Assembly: GCA_002708395.1 (NCBI GenBank)
Contig: PANP01000012.1
Location: forward strand, 4,037 to 9,159
DNA from: Dehalococcoidia bacterium
GTDB lineage: Bacteria > Chloroflexota > Dehalococcoidia > UBA3495
Direction: 5' to 3'
Length of the DNA: 5,123 nucleotides
A program made the position numbers and the translations under genes. Of the stretch, positions 1 to 5,123 are shown piece after piece; position 1 is the stretch's first letter, and each line of letters begins with the position of its first letter. The notes below the pieces were generated by a model, which was given only the letters and a program-made list of their open reading frames with translations, was not told the origin of the DNA and ran no database searches.

Positions 1-1971
1 AAAGGACACGCCGTCGCCGCAGTGGCTGCGACTAATCTCCATGTGGCGGAACAAGCCCTAGCGCTGATCGACGTGGAGTACGAAGTTCTTCCGGTCGTTC
101 TGGGCTTTCGAGACGCGATGAAAGACGGAGCCACCCTCGTCCACGAGAGATTGCACACGCTATCTAACCCTGGCTTGCGCGCTGGCGGCTATAAATCCGA
201 TGACGACAAGTCCGATGGCACCAACGTAGCCAACCAGTTTGAATTCAAGCTGGGAGATATTGAAGAGGGATTCAAGCAGGCCGATATAATCATCGAGAAG
301 GAAACCAATACTTCCCCGGTGCACCAGGGATACATCGAGCCACATACCGGCACCGCCCAGTGGCAGAACGATGGCAGCTTGACGATCTGGTCCAGCACTC
401 AAGGACACTTCAACGTTAGGGATCTGATGTCCAGGTTACTGGACCTCCCCGTATCAAAGATTAAGGTCATGCCGATGGAGATAGGCGGCGGGTTCGGAGC
501 CAAGGGAATCGTCTACTCCGAGCCGGTGGCGGCGCTTCTGGCCAAGAAGTCTGGCAAGCCGGTAAGGGTTACCATGACGAGGACGGAAGTTTTTGAATCC
601 AGCGGACCCACCTCCGGTACCAACATCAAGATTAAGATTGGCGCGACCAAAGACGGGAAGTTGGTTGCGGCGGAAGCCCGCCTGATCTACGAAGCCGGCG
701 GTTTCCCCGGTTCCCCCGTTCCAGGTGGCTGCAACTGCATATTCTCCCCCTATGACATTCCCAATGCCTACTTGGAAGGCATCGACGTGTTGGTGAACCG
801 GCCCAAGGCTGCGGCCTACCGGGCCCCTGGAGCACAAGCGGCTGCCTTTGCGATGGAAACAGCCATGGACGAACTGGCCGAAACATTGGGGATGGACCCC
901 ATCGAATTGAGATTGCTGAATTGCGCCAAAGAGGGCACCCGCCGGGCCACCGGGCCGTTGATGCCTAAAGTTGGCTTTATAGAAACCCTTGAGGCAGCCA
1001 AAAACCATCCCCATTACAGCGCTCCCATCACCGGACCCAACCGGGGCCGGGGGGTAGCCAGTGGATTCTGGGGCAACGGCACTGGTCCCGCCAGCGCTAT
1101 GGCCATCGTGAACGCCGACGGTACAGTCGCTCTGGTAGAAGGGTCGATGGATCTAAGCGGCACCCGGGTTGCGTTTGCTCAACAGTTAGCTGAGGTTTTA
1201 GGGATCGCTGTGGAAGACGTGAAACCCACTGTGGGTGATACAGAATCCATCGGGTTTACCTCCAACAGTGGCGGCAGCGGCGCGACTTTTAAGTCGGGCT
1301 GGGCGGTTTACGAAGCAGGCCAGGAAGTGAAGCGCCAGATGATTGAGCGTGCTGCCAAGATTTGGGAGATTCCGGTGGAGGATGTGGAGTACGAAGGCGG
1401 TGTCTTGCAGCACAAGATGGACACTGAGCTGAAGCTGACCTTCCGGCAGTTGGCGGCGCGCCAGAACGCCACCGGTGGACCAATCACCGGCAGCGCCGGA
1501 GTTAACCCCGGTGGAGCAGGACCTTGTTTGGCTACCCACATCGTTGACGTGGAAGTGGACCCAGAGACCGGAAAAGTCGAAGTTCTCCGTTACACTGCGA
1601 TTCAGGATGCCGGTAAAGCGATTCACCCCGCATACGTTGAGGGTCAGTTGCAAGGCGGCGCCGTACAGGGCATCGGCTGGGCGCTGAATGAAGAGTACTA
1701 CTTCAACGATCAGGGCCACATGATGAACTCGTCCTTCTTGGACTACCGGATGCCCACCAGCCTGGACCTGCCGATGATTGACACGGTTATCGTCGAGGTC
1801 CCCAACCCGGCGCATCCGTTCGGTGTTAGAGGCACCGGAGAAGTGTGCATCGTTCCTCCCTTGGCGGCTCTGTCCAACGCTATCCATGCCGCTACGGGCG
1901 TTCGGGTGAACCAGCTTCCCATGACCCCTGGGACCATACTTGATACTATTTGGGAAAAGGAAGGGAAGTAA
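1..1971 (+). CDS. Xanthine dehydrogenase/aldehyde oxidase-family molybdopterin-binding (large) subunit, 5' end missing
   Basis: This is the molybdenum-cofactor subunit of a molybdenum hydroxylase, a family that hydroxylates aldehydes, purines or N-heterocycles with water as oxygen source and usually works with FAD and 2Fe-2S subunits. The frame is open from base 1, and the residues before the GTG at 22 (KGHAVAA) continue the family's typical 'G.PVAAVAA' segment, so that GTG is internal. About 656 residues remain, against roughly 760-800 in the family, so about 100-130 N-terminal residues lie outside. Numbering from base 1, visible motifs are the cofactor loop GGGFGAKG (162-169), the active-site loop AYRAPGA (272-278) and, near the C-terminus, GVRGTGEV with the conserved catalytic Glu at 614. 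The loop lacks the AYRCSFR of form I CO dehydrogenase and the AYRGAGR of form II, so a CoxL assignment is not supported. The usual 'GQG'-type segment reads DLSGTR here. The substrate cannot be named. The gene ends in TAA, 6 bases before the sulfur-carrier gene. Family assignment is confident. Confidence 0.95.
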   Translation, partial: KGHAVAAVAATNLHVAEQALALIDVEYEVLPVVLGFRDAMKDGATLVHERLHTLSNPGLRAGGYKSDDDKSDGTNVANQFEFKLGDIEEGFKQADIIIEKETNTSPVHQGYIEPHTGTAQWQNDGSLTIWSSTQGHFNVRDLMSRLLDLPVSKIKVMPMEIGGGFGAKGIVYSEPVAALLAKKSGKPVRVTMTRTEVFESSGPTSGTNIKIKIGATKDGKLVAAEARLIYEAGGFPGSPVPGGCNCIFSPYDIPNAYLEGIDVLVNRPKAAAYRAPGAQAAAFAMETAMDELAETLGMDPIELRLLNCAKEGTRRATGPLMPKVGFIETLEAAKNHPHYSAPITGPNRGRGVASGFWGNGTGPASAMAIVNADGTVALVEGSMDLSGTRVAFAQQLAEVLGIAVEDVKPTVGDTESIGFTSNSGGSGATFKSGWAVYEAGQEVKRQMIERAAKIWEIPVEDVEYEGGVLQHKMDTELKLTFRQLAARQNATGGPITGSAGVNPGGAGPCLATHIVDVEVDPETGKVEVLRYTAIQDAGKAIHPAYVEGQLQGGAVQGIGWALNEEYYFNDQGHMMNSSFLDYRMPTSLDLPMIDTVIVEVPNPAHPFGVRGTGEVCIVPPLAALSNAIHAATGVRVNQLPMTPGTILDTIWEKEGK

Positions 1972-1977
1972 TCCCCG

Positions 1978-2250
1978 ATGCCAGATGTATGGATCCCGAC
2001 CATCATGCAGAAGTTGACCGGAGGAATCCAGGTCGTGCAGGTAGAAGGTTCAACGGTACGGCAGATAATAAATAACCTGGAAGTGCTTTATCCGGGGACC
2101 AAAGCAAGGCTGTACGATCCGGAAGAGGATGAACTCCTGCCCGGGGTTGCGGCGATCGTCGATGGCGATGTAACCCAGTTGGGCCTTCTGGAAAAGGTCA
2201 ACGAGGATAGTGAGGTTCACTTCCTACCGGCCATCGGCGGCGGGTCGTGA
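1978..2250 (+). CDS. MoaD/ThiS-family ubiquitin-like sulfur carrier protein (CysO-like)
   Basis: This 90-residue beta-grasp protein belongs to the family whose C-terminal Gly-Gly is adenylated and converted to a thiocarboxylate, which donates sulfur to molybdopterin (MoaD), thiazole (ThiS) or cysteine (CysO). The N-terminus VWIPTIMQKLTGG resembles, from memory, the IPTILRPHTGG start of mycobacterial CysO. The segment STVRQIINNLEVLYPG (25-40) and the end EVHFLPAIGGG (79-89) are also typical. The tail is GGGS rather than a bare GG, so either Ser90 is removed or the family member tolerates one extra residue. The ATG lies 6 bases after the upstream stop, and a purine-rich GGAAGGGA (1959-1966) serves as ribosome binding site inside the end of that gene, indicating an operon. 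Adjacency to a molybdenum hydroxylase favours a role in molybdopterin supply, but that is inference. No E1 enzyme or JAMM protease gene is visible here. Confidence 0.9.
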   Translation: MPDVWIPTIMQKLTGGIQVVQVEGSTVRQIINNLEVLYPGTKARLYDPEEDELLPGVAAIVDGDVTQLGLLEKVNEDSEVHFLPAIGGGS

Positions 2251-2292
2251 TGCCAGGACTGGGTTAGCATCCAACCAGCGAGTTATGCCAAG

Positions 2293-2332
2293 ATTAAGCG
2301 CCTCGATCAATTCGGGGCGCTTAATTGTTTTT
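2293..2332 (+). terminator. Rho-independent terminator after the hydroxylase/sulfur-carrier operon
   Basis: A 14-bp stem pairs 2293-2306 (ATTAAGCGCCTCGA) with 2312-2325 (TCGGGGCGCTTAAT), with a single G-U pair and a 5-base TCAAT loop. It is followed immediately by TGTTTTT (2326-2332). The outer 10 pairs are perfectly complementary. The left flank has no matching A-tract, so it should act only on plus-strand transcription. It sits 42 bases after the sulfur-carrier stop and separates that unit from the next gene. Confidence 0.88.
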
Positions 2333-2439
2333 AAGATCGGATTACCGAGCACTAATGAATTAACCCAGTGGGTCTACGGCGATGCCGAACCGCCGGGCAG
2401 TGATGCCATTCAGACTTCTGGGATGCGATAGGAGCGGTC
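2333..2439 (+). promoter_or_regulatory. Leader and presumed promoter region of the SagB-type gene
   Basis: A strong terminator lies just upstream, so the next gene should need its own promoter here. I see no convincing one: the best pairing is TTTTTA (2328-2333) with ACTAAT (2351-2356) at 17 bases, which matches the sigma-70 consensus poorly and overlaps the terminator T-tract. A short ACCCAGTGGGT inverted repeat lies within 2363-2375. The ribosome binding site AGGAG (2430-2434) is 5 bases before the ATG at 2440 and supports that start. No riboswitch or RNA gene is recognised. Confidence 0.35.
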
Positions 2440-3975
2440 ATGACCAGCGATAACCGTGACATAGCCGCAGCTTGGAGTTACCACACCTCTACCAACCACA
2501 CCCAGCAGAGCGTTTATAGCAACGCTCATTATATGGACTTCGACAACCAGCCACGTCCCTTCAAGATTTACCGCAACCTGGAATCCGTGCCGCTTCCCTC
2601 CGGGCTGGAATCCAGCGGAGTGCCGGCCTTGGATTGCCTAGGGGCCACGACGGCGCCAGAGCGAGCGACTCCGACCCTCCTGGAGTTGGCTGGGCTACTG
2701 CATCATGCGGCAGGCATCACCAAAGTTAGAGAAATTCCCGGTGGGCAGATGTATTTCCGGGCGGCGGCCTGCACCGGGGCCCTTTATCACATCGAAGTGT
2801 ACCTGGTCTGTGGGGATATGCCCGGCCTGCCCGGTGGGGTATACCACTTCGGTCCCCAGGACTTCGCGCTACGCCGTTTGCGTGAGGGCGACTATCGGGG
2901 CCTGCTGGTGGAAGCGGCCGGCGGGGAACCCTCGTTGGCCGGGGCTCCGGCGGTATTCGTCTTGACGTCGGTGTTCTGGCGTAATGCTTGGAAGTACCAG
3001 GAGCGTGCCTACCGTCACTCGTTTTGGGACAGCGGGACTGTCTTGGCCAACCTGCTGTCCACGGGTAGCGGCTACCGGCTTGCCATCAGAGTAATCTCTT
3101 CCTTCATAGACGAGCCGGTGAACAGATTGTTGAATCTCGACGATGGTAAAGAGGTAGCGCTGCAACTTATCCCGGTTGGGATGGACCCAGAGCAGGCCAT
3201 CGGCCCAGTTCCAGAAGTGAAACCGATGGAACTGGTGGTGGAGCCGTATTCCCGACGGGAAGTGGAGTACCCGGCGATGGCCGAAGCCCACGCTGCTTCC
3301 TCGCTGGTTTCCCCTGAACATGTCCGAGAGTTGTGGGGAATGCCGCCGTCGCCAGCCACGCCTGAAATCCAAGGGAAGCTTTTCCCATTGTCCTGTCCGC
3401 CAGCAGAGGATCTACCCCAGGACACGATTGAGGAAGTCATCCTGCGGCGTGGCTCCAGCCGCCGTTTTCGGCGTTCTCCCATATCCTATCAACAGCTCTC
3501 CATCATGCTGGACCGGGCGGCCCGGCCCATACCCGCCGACTTTATTGAAAGATCAGACGCCACGTTAAATCAGATTTACCTGATTGCTAACGGCGTGGAT
3601 GACCTGCCGTCCGGGAGCTATGTTTACCGTAGAGATTTAGGTGCGTTGGAGCAGCTCAGTGAAGGAGATTTCAGGGAGCAAGCAGGCAGGTTGGATCTGG
3701 GACAAGAACTGGCCGCCGACGCCAGCGTCAATATATATTTTCTGACTGATTTGAACGCCGTGCTGCAACGATACGGCAACCGGGGCTACCGGATGGCCCA
3801 GATGGAAGCCAGTATCACGGCGGGACGATTATACCTGGCTGCCTACGCCCAAAAGCTTGGCGCAACCGGTCTGACATTTTTCGACGATGAAGTCACCGAA
3901 TTCTTTTCACCCCATGCCGAAGGGAAAAGCGTCATGTTCCTGCTGGCCGTGGGCCGGTCCGGCCGACGGGGTTGA
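2440..3975 (+). CDS. SagB/ThcOx-family dehydrogenase with two tandem nitroreductase-fold domains
   Basis: The protein has 511 residues and belongs to the SagB/ThcOx branch of the FMN-dependent nitroreductase superfamily. The best-known members (McbC, SagB) oxidise thiazolines and oxazolines to azoles in modified peptides. The N-terminus carries the family lead-in: SYHTSTNHTQQS (13-24), then DNQPRPFKIYRNLESVPLP (35-53). Domain 1 (about 75-250) includes the segment PGGQMYFRAAACTGALYHIEVYLV in pieces over 100-123 and WKYQERAYRHSFWDSG (184-199). Domain 2 (about 325-507) starts with RRGSSRRFRRSPIS (336-349), contains YGNRGYRMAQMEA (445-457) and ends with GATGLTFFDDEVTEFF (474-489). No signal peptide or membrane segment is seen, so it is probably cytosolic. 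The ATG at 2440 has AGGAG 5 bases upstream. No cyclodehydratase or precursor peptide is adjacent, so a peptide-azole role is not supported and the substrate is unknown. FMN binding is inferred from the family. Confidence 0.88.
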   Translation: MTSDNRDIAAAWSYHTSTNHTQQSVYSNAHYMDFDNQPRPFKIYRNLESVPLPSGLESSGVPALDCLGATTAPERATPTLLELAGLLHHAAGITKVREIPGGQMYFRAAACTGALYHIEVYLVCGDMPGLPGGVYHFGPQDFALRRLREGDYRGLLVEAAGGEPSLAGAPAVFVLTSVFWRNAWKYQERAYRHSFWDSGTVLANLLSTGSGYRLAIRVISSFIDEPVNRLLNLDDGKEVALQLIPVGMDPEQAIGPVPEVKPMELVVEPYSRREVEYPAMAEAHAASSLVSPEHVRELWGMPPSPATPEIQGKLFPLSCPPAEDLPQDTIEEVILRRGSSRRFRRSPISYQQLSIMLDRAARPIPADFIERSDATLNQIYLIANGVDDLPSGSYVYRRDLGALEQLSEGDFREQAGRLDLGQELAADASVNIYFLTDLNAVLQRYGNRGYRMAQMEASITAGRLYLAAYAQKLGATGLTFFDDEVTEFFSPHAEGKSVMFLLAVGRSGRRG

Positions 3976-3985
3976 AACCTGAAGC

Positions 3986-5026
3986 CTAAACAGTGATTGG
4001 GTCAATCTTGATGATCCGCCCTTCCCTGGCTGATTGAATCATCGCTAGAGTTATCTGAACGACCCGCAATCCGTCCATCCCCGTGGCCACCGGCTCCCGG
4101 TCCTGCTGGATGGCTTGGTGGAAGTCTTCTAGCTCGGCGATGAAGTTACCCAGGTATTCGTTGGGGTAGACCTCGGTTTGGTTCACGGTTTCGGAGACAA
4201 CTTCTACCCGGCCTTGGCGAGCTTCCCACAGCGTGGCCCGGCCGGTTATTCGACCGTCGCTGCCGTAGACCGCGAAGTCGTTGCGAGAGTCAGGAAGTAG
4301 CCGTCCGCAACACATCGTGGCCACGATGCCGCTTTCGAACCGGAGTGTCATGGCCGCCACCTGCTCCAGCGGGCGTTCGGCGGTCTGGCCGTCAGTGAAG
4401 GCGGCAATCTCTGTTATCTCCTCGTCTAGAAGGAACCGCAGCAGGTCGATGGCGTGGACGCCGGTCCCCATCATAGTTGAAGCGCCGCCCATCAGATCCG
4501 GGTCGTCCCACCACTGCCGGAGACCGGTGCGAGGCGGAGGTCCGCCGGTTCCACGGACGCCGAAGCCCCATTGCCCTTGGGCTAGCGCTATGTGACCTAG
4601 AACGCCCTCGGATATGAGGCGGCGGGTCAGGATATGTCCGGGGTGGGTTCGAAGATGGTATCCCGTGCCCAGCTTGACGCCGTGCTCGCGGCAGCCCCGC
4701 ACCATGGCAACACCGTCCTCCAGAGTGGTGGTCATGGGTTTTTCCGACAGAACGTGCTTTCCCGCCGCCGCCGCTTGGAGAGCATGCTGGCTATGCAACG
4801 AGTTAGGGGACGCGATGAATACCGCATCCACTCTGGAGTCTTGGAGCAGGTCGTCTATGGAGTCGTAGGTCGCAGCGGCGCCGTGCTTCTTGGCGAAGGT
4901 TTGCGCTCTTCCCTTGTCCCGGCTGTAAACGGCGACGATTTCCTGGTCATCGGCGGCTGTCATAGCCGGAGCGACTTTTAAGTCCGGGTGTTGTCCGGTG
5001 CTGATAATCCCCCAACCCAATGGCAC
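3986..5026 (-). CDS. Gfo/Idh/MocA-family NAD(P)-dependent oxidoreductase
   Basis: The protein has 346 residues, the usual length for this family, whose members oxidise or reduce sugars, polyols such as inositol, and related compounds with NAD(P). The N-terminal Rossmann domain (about 1-120) begins GWGIISTGQHPD, and carries VDAVFIASPNSLHSQHA (67-82) followed by the family signature SEKPMTTT with the conserved Lys96. The C-terminal alpha/beta domain (about 125-346) has GGASTMMGTGVHAIDLLRFLL (180-200) with the conserved His191. The Asp commonly found four residues before this His is Gly187 here. The start is GTG (5026-5024), chosen because GGGAGGT lies 5 bases upstream and the next residues fit the Rossmann start; no ATG is better placed. 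The gene converges on the SagB-type gene with 10 bases between stops. A promoter with an overlapping palindrome lies upstream, pointing to inducible control. The substrate cannot be assigned. Confidence 0.93.
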   Translation of the reverse strand: MPLGWGIISTGQHPDLKVAPAMTAADDQEIVAVYSRDKGRAQTFAKKHGAAATYDSIDDLLQDSRVDAVFIASPNSLHSQHALQAAAAGKHVLSEKPMTTTLEDGVAMVRGCREHGVKLGTGYHLRTHPGHILTRRLISEGVLGHIALAQGQWGFGVRGTGGPPPRTGLRQWWDDPDLMGGASTMMGTGVHAIDLLRFLLDEEITEIAAFTDGQTAERPLEQVAAMTLRFESGIVATMCCGRLLPDSRNDFAVYGSDGRITGRATLWEARQGRVEVVSETVNQTEVYPNEYLGNFIAELEDFHQAIQQDREPVATGMDGLRVVQITLAMIQSAREGRIIKIDPITV

Positions 5027-5031
5027 GGCTT

Positions 5032-5038
5032 ACCTCCC
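5032..5038 (-). promoter_or_regulatory. Shine-Dalgarno site fixing the GTG start
   Basis: Read on the minus strand this is GGGAGGT, a near-perfect anti-16S match ending 5 bases before the GTG at 5026-5024. It decides the start of the Gfo/Idh/MocA gene in favour of GTG. Confidence 0.85.
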
Positions 5039-5063
5039 AAAGATACTTCGAATATGAATTGAC

Positions 5064-5082
5064 GTTGCTTAACATAAGCAAC
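5064..5082. promoter_or_regulatory. Perfect 8-3-8 inverted repeat over the -10 box, probable operator
   Basis: GTTGCTTAACATAAGCAAC consists of the arms GTTGCTTA and TAAGCAAC around ACA, with every arm base complementary. It covers the whole -10 box (5071-5076) and the predicted start point near 5064. A dimeric repressor bound here would block RNA polymerase. The repressor family is not clear: the centre is not the CG-centred site typical of LacI proteins, and MarR-, TetR- or GntR-type proteins are possible. No regulator gene is inside the window. Confidence 0.65.
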
Positions 5083-5099
5083 CGTAGCTGGACTGTCAA
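5071..5099 (-). promoter_or_regulatory. Sigma-70-type promoter of the Gfo/Idh/MocA gene
   Basis: On the minus strand a perfect -35 box TTGACA (5099-5094) is followed after exactly 17 bases by TATGTT (5076-5071), a 4-of-6 match to the -10 consensus. Transcription would start near 5064, giving a leader of about 38 bases before the GTG. The match is visible in the sequence; activity is inferred. Confidence 0.75.
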
Positions 5100-5123
5100 A
5101 CCCTACTGTTGACCGGCGGCCAA

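Noticed and set aside
454..1014. Minus-strand open frame (186 codons) opposite the hydroxylase gene
   Set aside because: It is antisense to the cofactor-loop and active-site-loop coding region, and no recognisable domain is seen.
1198..1887. Long minus-strand open frame (229 codons) opposite the hydroxylase gene
   Set aside because: It lies entirely antisense to a well-conserved gene, has no family-like motifs, and its composition follows from the codon use of the plus strand.
1..1971. Assignment of the first gene as CO dehydrogenase large subunit (coxL)
   Set aside because: The active-site loop AYRAPGA lacks the form I Cys motif and does not match form II, so only the broader family name is justified.
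2248..2424. Two loosely similar segments beginning GTGATGCCA (near 2247 and 2400)
   Set aside because: The shared stretch is only about 9 bases with imperfect flanks, which is likely chance.
2210..2431. Plus-strand open frame of 73 codons overlapping the sulfur-carrier end and the leader
   Set aside because: It runs straight through the terminator hairpin, starts inside another gene without a clear ribosome binding site, and resembles no known family.
2869..3482. Overlapping minus-strand open frames opposite the SagB-type gene
   Set aside because: They are low-complexity, Arg/Ser/Pro-rich translations opposite a gene with clear family motifs.
4281..4981. Three plus-strand open frames opposite the Gfo/Idh/MocA gene
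   Set aside because: They are antisense shadows of a convincing gene, with no conserved motifs and no credible start sites.
5047..5062. TTCGAA and TTC...GAA dyads near the Gfo/Idh/MocA leader
   Set aside because: They are short, AT-rich and imperfect compared with the adjacent 19-base palindrome, so I do not call a second operator.

Overview
The window carries four protein-coding genes, one of them cut by the left edge, packed tightly on both strands in moderately GC-rich DNA with short intergenic gaps. This is an ordinary bacterial layout. The mix of a molybdenum hydroxylase, a CysO/MoaD-like sulfur carrier, a long SagB/ThcOx-type flavoprotein and a Gfo/Idh/MocA dehydrogenase would suit an aerobic, metabolically broad environmental bacterium. 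A Chloroflexota (for example SAR202-like) metagenomic lineage is my best guess. It rests on gene content and general protein character only, and no taxonomic marker is present.

Bases 1-2250, plus strand: a partial large subunit of a xanthine dehydrogenase/aldehyde oxidase-family molybdenum hydroxylase is followed after 6 bases by a small ubiquitin-like sulfur carrier of the MoaD/ThiS family. The two look co-transcribed. The small protein is a plausible donor of sulfur for the molybdopterin cofactor of the large subunit, although its sequence also resembles the cysteine-biosynthesis carrier CysO. A strong intrinsic terminator at about 2293-2332 ends this unit.

Bases 2251-3975, plus strand: a leader of about 190 bases, containing the terminator, precedes a 511-residue protein with two tandem nitroreductase-fold (SagB/ThcOx) domains. 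No azole-peptide (TOMM) cyclodehydratase or precursor peptide is visible next to it, so its substrate is unknown.

Bases 3986-5123, minus strand: a Gfo/Idh/MocA-family NAD(P)-dependent oxidoreductase converges on the flavoprotein gene with only 10 bases between the stop codons. Its upstream region is the clearest regulatory sequence in the window. It has a sigma-70-type promoter (perfect TTGACA, 17-base spacer, TATGTT), and a perfect 8-3-8 inverted repeat lies over the -10 box and probable transcription start. A strong Shine-Dalgarno precedes a GTG start codon. This suggests a repressor-controlled gene, perhaps for sugar or polyol use.

I found no RNA genes, mobile elements or CRISPR arrays. 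The families are all recognisable. The most noteworthy points are the operator over the -10 box, the unusual Gly-Gly-Gly-Ser tail of the sulfur carrier, and the orphan double-domain SagB-type protein.
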